This document shows, in pieces, positions 42,691-50,081 of a DNA stretch of 50,081 bases. The position numbers and the translations under genes are program-made. Under the pieces are notes generated by a model that did no database searches, was not told the origin of the DNA, and saw nothing but the letters and a program-made list of their open reading frames with translations. Within the stretch, counting starts at the first letter, position 1, and every line of letters begins with the position of its first letter. The DNA comes from Beijerinckiaceae bacterium (GTDB lineage Bacteria; Pseudomonadota; Alphaproteobacteria; Rhizobiales; Beijerinckiaceae): assembly GCA_030684835.1 (NCBI GenBank), contig JAUXWZ010000004.1, positions 1 to 50,081 of the forward strand, written 5' to 3'.

Positions 42691-43190
42691 ATTTGTCTGC
42701 GAGAGCCCGCTTTTTTGCAGAGCGCAGTTTCTTCGAATAGTTGATAGGGGATCTGGCGGAGGTCCGCCACGCTGGCCGTAAGGCAATCCGGTCGCGACGC
42801 ACTCAAGCTCTGATTGCATTCAGGTACTGCAGCCGGGGTATAGCTAACCCGCCAAAATTGGGCGCGTTATTGGCGAGATCACGATGCTTGTCGGAAAATT
42901 GAGGCACAATCCTGCAAGCGGACGCGTAGTGAAGGTTATCTATGTATAGATGTTCAATTTTTCACACAAGGTTGCTTGATAGCGCTACGATATACGAAAA
43001 AGACTTAAATTATACCACAGTATTCTAGAATGCGTGGCCTTTTTATTTTACAGGATAAAACGGCAGAATTTATTACCACTTTTTCCCAAGCCGCTTGGCA
43101 CAAGCATTAGATGGTATCCCGCCGCCAAGATCTGTGATATGGAACCCGACATATTTAAGTATTAACTCCATTTTAACCTTGTGTGCGATC
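42691..43190. other. AT-rich upstream region of the large repeat protein
   Basis: No gene seen. The stretch 42950-43040 is strikingly AT-rich for this genome and ends near the large gene. It includes the CtrA box at 43162-43177. Confidence 0.5.
43162..43177 (+). promoter_or_regulatory. CtrA box (TTAA-N7-TTAAC), perfect match
   Basis: TTAA-CTCCATT-TTAAC, 14 bases before ATG 43191. At that distance CtrA would overlap or replace the leader, so either transcription starts close to the ATG or CtrA represses. Match to the published consensus is exact; binding is inferred. Confidence 0.7.
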
Positions 43191-46100
43191 ATGAGCTTTT
43201 CCGGCAAATTTGACGCCGAGTTGCCAATCGACGGCTTGGGCGCGCATTTGGGCGGGCCGGTAAATCTCCAGGCTGTCGCTTCGCACGTCCCTTCCGGCGC
43301 GATTATCGTGCCGGATGCGCATCTGCTTTTCACCGGAGATTTCAAGCGAACCGGGGTCGACCTGATCATCTCGAAAGATGACCGCGAGTTGCTCGTGGCG
43401 GACTATTTCAAGAGCGAAAAGCGAGCCGCGCTTTCATCCCCTGATGGAGCTCATCTTTCCGGCGATATAGTGAATGCGCTGACAGGCCACGTTCAGCTCG
43501 CACAGGCTGACGGCGGCGCGAGCGTCTCCAAGGTTATCGGTCACGTAACCAAAGTCACTGGGAGCGCGACTGCGATTCGCAACGGCGTCTCGATCGTCCT
43601 GAACGTGGGCGACCTTGTCGAAAAAGGCGACGTGGTCCTGGCCGGGTCAAATTCGACCCTGGGTATTACCTTCATCGACGGTACCGTTTTTGGCCTTTCA
43701 TCGAATGCGCGGATGGTCCTTAACGAAATGATCTATGACCCTGCCGGGTCGAATAATTCGGCGCTGCTCAGTCTGGTGCAGGGGACCATATCGTTTGTTG
43801 CGGGCGAAGCGGCAAAACATGGCAACATGAAAGTCGATACGCCAGTCGCTACCATGGGTATTCGCGGAACCGCGGTGCTGGTCGAAATCGATTTCGAGGT
43901 CCGGGCGGGCGGCAATGCGCCACCTGTCAAATTCCAGGTCCTCATCGAACCCAATGGAACGACGGGATCCTACATTCTGTACGACAAGGCTACCCTTAAC
44001 CCGATAGCAACGGTCTCGCAGGCCGGGACGCAAACGATCATCAGTGGGGGCGGCGACGTCAGTTTCCTGGCATCGGCGCCGCTGTCGCCGGAAGCGCAGA
44101 ACATCATCACCGAAGTATTTTCGCAGAAATTCACAAGTACGGATGCGATCCCTAAATCCCAATTTGCATCCGGGTCAAGCGTGAACAATCTTGCGGATAT
44201 TGGACCATCGATAAGGGCAGCCAACAGCGACGCTTTCAATTTGACGCTCCTCGCACTGAACACGGGCAAAAATTCGACGGCTTCGATAGAAGACCACGCG
44301 GCGGAAATGCTATTCTTCCTGCGCGAGACCCGCGCCGCGCCTTCGTTGGTCGAAGATTCGGTGCCTTCGAATGTCAATCTGTCGACCGAGGGAGCAGTTG
44401 CATTCTCCGATGTCGGTCTGATTCAGAGCGCAACCATTGCGCTGAAATCGTCGACCTCGAATCCGCATTTGCCAGGCCTTATCGATAACAGCGGGCTCGG
44501 GACCGTTGCGATCGGCGAAATCCTGTTCGGCCTTAACAATTCCTGGGCGGTGGGCTGGAGCTTTACGATTCCGAATAACGACCCGGTGCTGCAGTCGCTC
44601 GCCATGGGTCAAACTTTGACCCAGACTTATACGATCACGATCAACAACGGACAGACGCAGGACGTCGTCGTGACGCTGATCGGCACCAACGACGCTCCGA
44701 CGATCGTTTCCTCCAGCACCAATGCGGTATTGGTGACGGAGGATTCGGTCGGAGCCGAAATCAATCCCGCGACGGTCGGCACCATCACCTTTCAGGATGT
44801 CGATCTGATCGACTCCCATCAAGCCGCGGTTGCGCTGAAGTCGTCCACCTCGAGCGCACATCTGCCGGGGTTTATCGATAATGTCAGTCAGATCGGTACC
44901 TTTTCGCTGACGTCCGGCGTCAGCGAGATCACGACCGACACCATTAGCACCGGGCAGGTGAGCTGGAGCTTTTCGATTGCGGATAACAACCCAATCCTGC
45001 AGTCACTGGCTAAGGGGCAGACGTTAACCCAAGTCTATACGATCATCATTACGGACAACAACGGCGCAGTGGCAACGCAGGATGTCACGGTCAGCTTGAT
45101 TGGTACGAATGATCCGATCGTCATTACTTATGAAGATCTTCTCGGCGCGGTCACCGAGCCGGCCACTCCGGCCGGCAATCTCACCAACAGCGGCGTCATC
45201 GGGTTTACCGATGTCGATCTCGTCGACGTCCACCTCGCCTCGGCGACCGGCACGCCGATCGGGTCCGTGCTGGGCACACTTACCGTGGTCAAAGACAGCG
45301 ACAGCACGGGCACCGGCACCGGTGGCCAGCTCACCTGGACCTACGCGGTTGCGGATTCAGCGGTCGCATATCTCGCCGCCGGCCAGACCAAGGTCGAAAG
45401 CTTCACCTTCACGCTCACCGACCAGAACGGCAGCGTGATCACCAGGCAGATCGATGTTACCATCACCGGCACGAACGATGGGGCCTCGATCACCGGCACG
45501 GCCACTGGCGCGGTGGCGGAAGACGGAACGCTGACGGCGGGTGGTACGCTGACGGTTGCCGATCCCGACAGCGGCGAGAACCATTTCCAGACCCCCGCGT
45601 CGCTGGCCGGGATCTACGGCGCGTTCACCTTCGATCCCAATACCGGCGTGTGGGGCTACACGCTCAACAATGAGGCGGTCCAGGCGCTCGGCGCCGGGCA
45701 GGTCGTGCACGACAGGCTGACGGTGACGTCGGCGGATGGCTCAGCGTCGGAGCAGATCGATGTCACCGTCACCGGCACGAACGATGGGGCCTCGATCACC
45801 GGCACGGCCACCGGAGCGGTGGCAGAAGACGGAACGCTGACGGCGGGTGGTACGCTGACGGTTGCCGATCCCGACAGCGGCCAGAACCACTTCCAGACCC
45901 CGGCGTCGCTGGCCGGGAGCTACGGCGTGTTCAGCTTCGATCCCAACACCGGCGTATGGGGCTACACGCTCAACAATGAGGCGGTCCAGGCGCTCAGTGC
46001 CGGGCAGGTCGTGCACGACACGCTGACGGTGACGTCGGCGGATGGCTCGGCGTCGGAGCAGATCGATGTCACCATCACCGGCACGAACGATGGGGCCTCG

Positions 46101-47414
46101 ATCACCGGCACGGCCACCGGAGCGGTGGCGGAAGACGGCACGCTGACGGCGGGTGGTACGCTGACGGTTGCCGATCCCGACAGCGGCGAGAACCACTTCC
46201 AGACCCCGGCGTCGCTGGCCGGGAGCTATGGCGTGTTCAGCTTCGATCCCAACACCGGCGTATGGGGCTACACGCTCAACAATGCGGCGGCCCAGGCGCT
46301 CGGCGCCGGGCAGGTCGTGCACGACACGCTGACGGTGACGTCGGCGGATGGCTCGGCGTCGCAGCAGATCGACGTCACCATCACCGGCAGCAACGACGCG
46401 CCGGTCGTGCAAGGCGGGACACACCGTGTATCAAATATCACTCAAAATTCGGGTCAACTTGTCTTCGATGGCCAACATTTCTTCGGCGATGACGAATTGA
46501 CTGTAACCGATCTGGACGGGCCTCTGGTCGGCATAGCGGTTATTGGCTTCGATAATGCCAACGGCAGCTGGCAATACCAACTTTCTGGGACCAACGATTG
46601 GACGGACATAACGTTATCGAGCGGTCAAGCCTTGCTTCTGTCGGCTGGTGACAGAGTCCGCTATAATGGAGACGCGAGCCAAACGGCTGAGGCTCTGACC
46701 TTCAAGGCTTGGGATGGATCCGATGGATCCACTTCCGGCGACATAATTCTAATATCTGACGTCGGGGGCTCGAGCGCGTTCAGCGCCGGCACCTATACTG
46801 TCGTCACGAAAAACTCGAATGACGCACCCGCGGGTGCAGGTGAGCCGACAAGCTTCAGCCTGACCGAACCATCCACGGACCTTGGTACCATGGCAATGGT
46901 AACCTTTGAGGATGCGCCAACAAACTCGACGTTGGATAGCGGTGTCCGTGATGCCGATGGCTCCTGGAAAATGCAGACGACCGACGTCACGTCTTTGAGC
47001 ACGACGTCGCCGGGAGAACTCACTCTCAGCGACGCCGGCGCAAGTGGCGACGGCTCCGCGATCATCGACGGTTCGGCCACTTTGGTTCTTCAATCTTCGG
47101 CAATAGCGAACGTCGTTTTTGGCTCGGGGACCGGAGGAACGCTGAAGCTGGAAGATTCATTCCATTTCAACGGCACCATTTCCGGGTTCGACGGATCAGA
47201 CATCATTGATCTTGTAGATGTGGATTTTGGCACCGCCTCGATCAGCTACCAGGCGAATGATACCGCGACCGGGGGCACTTTATCGATTTCGGATGGAGCA
47301 CAGGTTGTCAGCCTCTCATTGCTGGGGCATTACTCGGCCGACAATTTCACCATCGTTTCCGATCAGCTAAAGGGCACATCCGTCGCATATGTGTCTTACG
47401 ACCTCGTCATGTAA
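43191..47414 (+). CDS. Large FecR/VCBS-repeat protein, probable type I secretion adhesin
   Basis: 1407 residues from ATG 43191. No signal peptide. A FecR domain (residues about 118-230: G-S-A-T-A-I-R-N-G, G-S-N-S-T-L-G-I, M-G-I-R-G-T-A near 222). From about 415, cadherin/VCBS-like repeats each ending in I-G/T-G-T-N-D. Three of them (45471, 45777 and 46083) are 306-base units, nearly identical. The C-terminal 130 residues (L-K-L-E-D-S-F-H-F-N-G-T-I-S-G-F near 1318) look like the type I secretion end found in rhizobial repeat proteins. Probably exported by an ABC system encoded elsewhere and placed on the cell surface for adhesion or biofilm. A CtrA box lies directly upstream. Confidence 0.85.
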   Translation: MSFSGKFDAELPIDGLGAHLGGPVNLQAVASHVPSGAIIVPDAHLLFTGDFKRTGVDLIISKDDRELLVADYFKSEKRAALSSPDGAHLSGDIVNALTGHVQLAQADGGASVSKVIGHVTKVTGSATAIRNGVSIVLNVGDLVEKGDVVLAGSNSTLGITFIDGTVFGLSSNARMVLNEMIYDPAGSNNSALLSLVQGTISFVAGEAAKHGNMKVDTPVATMGIRGTAVLVEIDFEVRAGGNAPPVKFQVLIEPNGTTGSYILYDKATLNPIATVSQAGTQTIISGGGDVSFLASAPLSPEAQNIITEVFSQKFTSTDAIPKSQFASGSSVNNLADIGPSIRAANSDAFNLTLLALNTGKNSTASIEDHAAEMLFFLRETRAAPSLVEDSVPSNVNLSTEGAVAFSDVGLIQSATIALKSSTSNPHLPGLIDNSGLGTVAIGEILFGLNNSWAVGWSFTIPNNDPVLQSLAMGQTLTQTYTITINNGQTQDVVVTLIGTNDAPTIVSSSTNAVLVTEDSVGAEINPATVGTITFQDVDLIDSHQAAVALKSSTSSAHLPGFIDNVSQIGTFSLTSGVSEITTDTISTGQVSWSFSIADNNPILQSLAKGQTLTQVYTIIITDNNGAVATQDVTVSLIGTNDPIVITYEDLLGAVTEPATPAGNLTNSGVIGFTDVDLVDVHLASATGTPIGSVLGTLTVVKDSDSTGTGTGGQLTWTYAVADSAVAYLAAGQTKVESFTFTLTDQNGSVITRQIDVTITGTNDGASITGTATGAVAEDGTLTAGGTLTVADPDSGENHFQTPASLAGIYGAFTFDPNTGVWGYTLNNEAVQALGAGQVVHDRLTVTSADGSASEQIDVTVTGTNDGASITGTATGAVAEDGTLTAGGTLTVADPDSGQNHFQTPASLAGSYGVFSFDPNTGVWGYTLNNEAVQALSAGQVVHDTLTVTSADGSASEQIDVTITGTNDGASITGTATGAVAEDGTLTAGGTLTVADPDSGENHFQTPASLAGSYGVFSFDPNTGVWGYTLNNAAAQALGAGQVVHDTLTVTSADGSASQQIDVTITGSNDAPVVQGGTHRVSNITQNSGQLVFDGQHFFGDDELTVTDLDGPLVGIAVIGFDNANGSWQYQLSGTNDWTDITLSSGQALLLSAGDRVRYNGDASQTAEALTFKAWDGSDGSTSGDIILISDVGGSSAFSAGTYTVVTKNSNDAPAGAGEPTSFSLTEPSTDLGTMAMVTFEDAPTNSTLDSGVRDADGSWKMQTTDVTSLSTTSPGELTLSDAGASGDGSAIIDGSATLVLQSSAIANVVFGSGTGGTLKLEDSFHFNGTISGFDGSDIIDLVDVDFGTASISYQANDTATGGTLSISDGAQVVSLSLLGHYSADNFTIVSDQLKGTSVAYVSYDLVM
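45471..46388 (+). repeat. Three tandem 306-bp VCBS units
   Basis: Units start at 45471, 45777 and 46083, each 102 codons, beginning ACGAACGATG. They differ by only scattered bases, so they have been duplicated or homogenised recently. They code for T-N-D-G-A-S-I-T-G-T-A-T-G-A-V-A-E-D-G-T and following residues. Confidence 0.9.
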
Positions 47415-47929
47415 CCGGGCCGGTCCCCGACCTGGTCGCTCGGCATCCCTTCGAGTTTTATTCGACCGGTTCTCTCGTCCAGGTCATCGCCGCGCAGTGG
47501 CAGGCCATCGATTTTTTCCCAGTGTTGCATTTTTGCCGCTGCCGATTTCACGATCCCCGAGCAACCAAAAGCAGCGGGCAGATCTGACTTCCGCGCGTCA
47601 CGAACCTCCATTCTACCGACGTTTTCGGTACGGCCGGGACGGGTACGCCGACTTTTGTCCAGTCCAAAGTTGATCTTTTCGCTCCTGCCGTGCGAAGCAG
47701 AAGGTGTCGTCCCCGCGCTGCAATTCGACCTTATTCAGCCTGACAATGATGTTAACGGTGAGTCGGTCCTGACAGGGGAGTTGGGCCGTTTTTGTTGGGT
47801 TGAACAGTTCGTTAACTTCGGCTTAACGCCGAGCGTTCGTAATGGTTGGCGGGTCTTGGGCGGCGGCTGTTGCGGTCAATGCCAAGGCGGGTTTTTTCAC
47901 TATTCGGGACAATCGGGGCAAAGCCAAAA
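47415..47929. other. Intergenic stretch with CtrA box
   Basis: About 515 bases with no convincing gene. A frame at 47655-47933 lacks a ribosome binding site. The right half is AT-richer and holds the CtrA box at 47812-47827. No clear terminator for the large gene. Confidence 0.45.
47812..47827 (+). promoter_or_regulatory. CtrA box (TTAA-N7-TTAAC), perfect match
   Basis: TTAA-CTTCGGC-TTAAC, about 100 bases upstream of ATG 47930, a normal distance for CtrA activation. Exact consensus; binding inferred. Confidence 0.65.
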
Positions 47930-48442
47930 ATGACCGCCAATGATCACGTGGCCACTTCAAAGAGCGTCATCCGTTGCTTTTGTGCCGGTCTCGCGTTGTT
48001 GGCCGTCGGAGCACTCTCATCTCAAGCTCACGCGGAGACATTTGAGGGACCAAGCTTTCGAAAGGGAATGTGGCATTTCGTAAGAACACTCGATCTGGTC
48101 CCCAATCGCAAGAACAAGCAGCGGCTGCTGGCCCGGGAGGCGACCCGTTGTGTCGATCCAACGCTTGCGATGAAAGCCACGTTCTCATCTCCCTCGGTCG
48201 GAAGCTGTGTTTCTTCGAAGGCGGAAAAGTCGAACAACAAATACATCTTCGCCAACCGCTGTGACTATATGGGCCCGGTCAGTACGGTAATAACGGTTCA
48301 CAACGATGAGTCTTATACCGAATTGAACGAAACGACCGCGGGCCAAGTCGTGCCAAAAATGGAGTTGGTCGTCGCGCGGCGCGTGGGTGATTGCGAAGGC
48401 GAGAGCGCGGGTCCAGCTAGATCTGCAGGTTTAATCCACTGA
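47930..48442 (+). CDS. Secreted protein, DUF3617-like
   Basis: 170 residues from ATG 47930. Signal peptide to about residue 35 (ends A-H-A-E). The mature part has the order seen in DUF3617-type proteins: G-M-W-H-F early (near 46), a Cys after T-R (near 73), a second Cys in G-S-C-V (near 92), and a third in N-R-C-D-Y near 109, followed by beta strands (S-T-V-I-T-V). A long polar tail. Function of the family unknown, periplasmic. CtrA box upstream. An earlier in-frame start at 47846 would hide the signal peptide. Confidence 0.65.
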   Translation: MTANDHVATSKSVIRCFCAGLALLAVGALSSQAHAETFEGPSFRKGMWHFVRTLDLVPNRKNKQRLLAREATRCVDPTLAMKATFSSPSVGSCVSSKAEKSNNKYIFANRCDYMGPVSTVITVHNDESYTELNETTAGQVVPKMELVVARRVGDCEGESAGPARSAGLIH

Positions 48443-48481
48443 GCGAGCCATGAGCGAGCACCGTCGACGCTGAAAGCCCTT

Positions 48482-48518
48482 GCGCGCTATCGCGCGCCGC
48501 GAAATGATTTCATTTCGC
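48482..48518. promoter_or_regulatory. Two inverted repeats ahead of the 48533 gene
   Basis: GCGCG-CTAT-CGCGC at 48482-48495 and GCGAAATGA-TT-TCATTTCGC at 48499-48518, the second perfect over nine bases a side. It ends just before the ribosome binding site (AGGGAGG). It could be an operator or an RNA hairpin near the start. Confidence 0.45.
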
Positions 48519-48532
48519 AGGGAGGCTGGTCG

Positions 48533-48895
48533 ATGATGAAGCTCGTAATCGCCGCGGTTTCAATGGCCGGCTTGATCGAAACGGGTCTCTGCCAGGCTCC
48601 AACGCCACCGGTTCAGAGCAATATCAGCGATCACATCCGCATCGAATCATTTCAGTCGCGCAAGCGAGACGACGGCAATGGCATCGCCAGTTTCGCGATC
48701 GCCAACGAAAGCGAAAAGCAGATAAGTTCGCTCGAATTGACGTGTTGGATCGACAACGACCGCGAGCGCGGAACGAAGGTATTGGTGTGGCCAAAAGAAC
48801 CAATCCCGGCCCGGAAAACTCAGCAATTTTCTAACGTAAACATTGGCGTAGTTGGAGTATCTAAAGTAGAATGTGAAGTTTCGGCCGCTGAATAG
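48533..48895 (+). CDS. Secreted hypothetical protein, 120 aa
   Basis: Start at one of two adjacent ATGs (48533 or 48536), with GGGAGG ahead. Signal peptide to about residue 20 (G-L-C-Q). The mature part is predicted beta-rich: G-I-A-S-F-A-I-A-N-E-S near 50, I-S-S-L-E-L-T-C-W-I near 63, and V-S-K-V-E-C-E-V near the end, with two Cys that may pair. It looks like an immunoglobulin-like beta sandwich. Family not recognised. Confidence 0.6.
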   Translation: MMKLVIAAVSMAGLIETGLCQAPTPPVQSNISDHIRIESFQSRKRDDGNGIASFAIANESEKQISSLELTCWIDNDRERGTKVLVWPKEPIPARKTQQFSNVNIGVVGVSKVECEVSAAE

Positions 48896-48973
48896 ATGCG
48901 CGAATGCCCGGAATTCAGACATTCGATTTCGGCAGGACCAATCCGACAATGGTTCGAACTCGTTGGAACCGGG

Positions 48974-49390
48974 TCAGATTTTTTGCTGGGAACCCACCCC
49001 GACCACTTTCACGGTGATTTTCTGTAATTCCGTGCGTCCGCCCGGGTATTTGACTTCGATGGTCAGAACGTCATCGCCAAGAAAATCCGGCGGTGACTTG
49101 TAGAACGCCACGTAGCCCGGCACTTCGAGCGCCAGACACGCCTTGTAGTTGGTGGCTTTCACCTTCGCAGACTTGACGACCACCTTCCCGGAGGCGGGCG
49201 GGATGGCCAACCGGATGGTCGGCAGGGGGCCAGACGTGCAGTCGGGCTGTACGTTGAGGTAAACCCCTATTCGGATGTCCTTGTTTGGGACAGCGTTGAC
49301 CGAGCGCTCCACCGTTCGGGTTTGGGCGGTTGCCACCCCCATCCAGCCGGTCAGGGCTGCCACGCCAAACGCCAATGATACTCGCCTCAT
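48974..49390 (-). CDS. Secreted hypothetical protein, about 138 aa
   Basis: ATG 49390 opens a signal peptide (M-R-R-V-S-L-A-F-G-V-A-A-L) ending near A-T-A-Q. The rest is beta-rich with two Cys (near 50 and 84), I-R-I-G-V-Y-L near 39 and Y-V-A-F-Y-K near 93. I do not recognise the family. An extension to ATG 49450 lacks sense as a signal. The gene's start and first 29 codons are duplicated as part of the 235-base tandem repeat to the right. Confidence 0.6.
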   Translation of the reverse strand: MRRVSLAFGVAALTGWMGVATAQTRTVERSVNAVPNKDIRIGVYLNVQPDCTSGPLPTIRLAIPPASGKVVVKSAKVKATNYKACLALEVPGYVAFYKSPPDFLGDDVLTIEVKYPGGRTELQKITVKVVGVGSQQKI

Positions 49391-49771
49391 TACCCGGCTC
49401 TCCCTCAGCAAAATGGCCTCCGCGCAGGGCGGAAACGCCAGCCAAACCAAGCCCTAAGAACCGGGCACTTGGTTAGGGCCTTTTTTGCTCAAACTGCCAC
49501 TTCTTCCTCCTCTACCACATTTGCATTGAAAGTATCGAGCGCTCCACCGTTTGGGTTTGGGCGGTTGCCACCCCCATCCCGCCGGTCAGGGCTGCCACGC
49601 CAAACGTCAATGATACTCGCCTCATTACCCGGCTCTCCCTCGGCAAAATGGCCTCCGGGCAGGGCGGAAATGCCAGCCAAACCAAGGTCTAAGAGCCACG
49701 GGCACTTGGTTAGGACCTTTTGCTCCAACTGCCACTTTTTCCCTCTTTACCACATTCGCATTGAAAGTATT
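49302..49771. repeat. Two 235-base tandem units carrying a gene start
   Basis: 49302-49536 and 49537-49771 are direct repeats with about 90 per cent or more identity by eye. Each has a minus-strand gene start (ATG 49390 and 49625) with the signal peptide, a hairpin, and a run up to GCATTGAAAGTAT. The left unit is joined to the full gene. In the right unit the copied start runs into the left unit's edge and stops after 37 codons (49625-49512), a truncated exported peptide. Confidence 0.8.
49451..49487 (+). terminator. Hairpin followed by T run, repeated at about 49688
   Basis: GCCCTAA...TTAGGGC with inner ACC/GGT, then CTTTTTT. The loop keeps GGGCACTTGG. The right-hand repeat copy reads GGTCTAA...TTAGGACC then TTTT: the arms changed on both sides but still mostly pair. 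It could end plus-strand transcription, or act in the 5' leader of the minus-strand gene. Confidence 0.5.
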
Positions 49772-49806
49772 GATTAACCAAACACTTTTCTTGACCGTCC
49801 TCGGGG

Positions 49807-49822
49807 TTAACAATACTTTAAC
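49807..49822 (+). promoter_or_regulatory. CtrA box (TTAA-N7-TTAAC), perfect match
   Basis: TTAA-CAATACT-TTAAC, 65 bases before ATG 49888. A TTGACC sequence lies about 15 bases upstream and could be a -35 element. Exact consensus; binding inferred. Confidence 0.7.
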
Positions 49823-49887
49823 GTGAAATTTAACGGCAAATTTGATGTGCTGTTGATTCAACAGATTTAGGTCGGCGGAGACGGATT

Positions 49888-50081
49888 ATGAACGCGCAAT
49901 TTCAGGTTGCTCAGGCTACCAGCACGGCAGTTTCCACCGACACAGCGAAGCCGCGAATATTCAAGCTGACGAAGCCGCTGACCGATCAGGCGGTCGTCGT
50001 CAATCTCGGATACGACCAGAAAGTACAAATCGATTTCTCGTCGATCGCCAATGAGAAGATCACGCTCGTCCACGTCGGTGA
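49888..50081 (+). CDS. N-terminal part of a probable repeat-type surface protein, runs off the window
   Basis: ATG 49888 with GGCGGAG seven bases ahead; 64 codons and two bases lie in the window. It begins M-N-A-Q-F-Q-V-A-Q-A-T-S-T and has no signal peptide. Later come I-F-K-L-T-K-P and Y-D-Q-K-V-Q-I-D-F-S. I recall this start in large rhizobial type I secretion repeat proteins, but the diagnostic parts are outside the window. A CtrA box upstream links it with the large gene at 43191. Confidence 0.6.
   Translation, partial: MNAQFQVAQATSTAVSTDTAKPRIFKLTKPLTDQAVVVNLGYDQKVQIDFSSIANEKITLVHVG

Noticed and set aside
41713-42819. 368-codon open frame on the minus strand
   Set aside because: It is antisense to the small gene at 41875 and the broken gene at 42305, has no ribosome binding site, and its composition is that of a shadow frame (many Arg, Ser, Cys, His).
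45741-46424. 227-codon frame opposite the VCBS repeats
   Set aside because: Repeats of R-R-R-A-I-R-R-R-H type arise from the reverse of the repeat DNA; the plus frame carries the clear domain pattern.
1-50081. tRNA, rRNA, CRISPR arrays, riboswitches
   Set aside because: Looked for tRNA-like cloverleaf ends, regularly spaced short repeats and known riboswitch cores by eye; none was convincing.

Overview
The window looks like chromosome of a Bradyrhizobium-type alphaproteobacterium (Nitrobacteraceae). The reasons are GC-rich coding sequence, a complete tad pilus locus, CtrA-type boxes (TTAA-N7-TTAAC), and many small hypothetical families I associate with that group. No rRNA, tRNA or CRISPR array is visible. 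All family names come from reading motifs; no search was run.

Region by region. 1-3.8 kb: small genes (PilZ, an L,D-transpeptidase, a zinc-ribbon microprotein, a winged-helix-like protein, a bacteriocin-leader-like peptide). 3.9-6.5 kb: a recombination module, with an ERF annealing protein fused to an HNH-like domain and a YqaJ exonuclease, divergent from a small XRE regulator whose start region carries palindromic operators. 6.6-13.2 kb: secreted proteins (one with a ClpP-like fold) and GT-C or GT87-like membrane proteins. 14.1-26.8 kb: the tad/Flp pilus locus, in the order flp, flp, cpaA, cpaB, cpaE, cpaF, tadB, tadC, three TadE/TadG-type pseudopilin genes, a 1.1 kb gap, cpaC, a small lipoprotein, tadD. 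26.9-31.9 kb: membrane proteins, a frameshifted gene copy, and remnants of ribbon-helix-helix and YqaJ genes.

The most interesting part is 31.9-38.6 kb. A single reading frame of about 1145 codons joins an HprK-like kinase, a glycosyltransferase with a D-x-H motif, a GT9-like domain and an FkbM/Methyltransf_22-like methyltransferase. It overlaps a PqqD-like gene, and both lie downstream of a Tat-signal protein whose mature part is almost pure Thr/Pro repeats. Divergent from these are a nucleotidyltransferase (NTP_transf_5-like) gene and galE. I infer a dedicated system that glycosylates, and perhaps phosphorylates or methylates, the exported Thr/Pro protein. The block lies between a remnant of YqaJ on the left and a remnant of the XRE regulator on the right, in the same relative orientation as the intact pair at 5.3-6.5 kb. 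This suggests it replaced the middle of a second copy of that pair.

38.6-43 kb holds IS481 and autotransporter fragments, an intact paralogue of the frameshifted gene, a second winged-helix protein and small genes. 43.2-50.1 kb is a surface region: a large FecR/VCBS-repeat type I secretion protein, small secreted proteins, a 235-bp tandem duplication, and the start of another large protein at the window end. Three of these genes have perfect CtrA boxes upstream, so this end of the window is probably under cell-cycle control.
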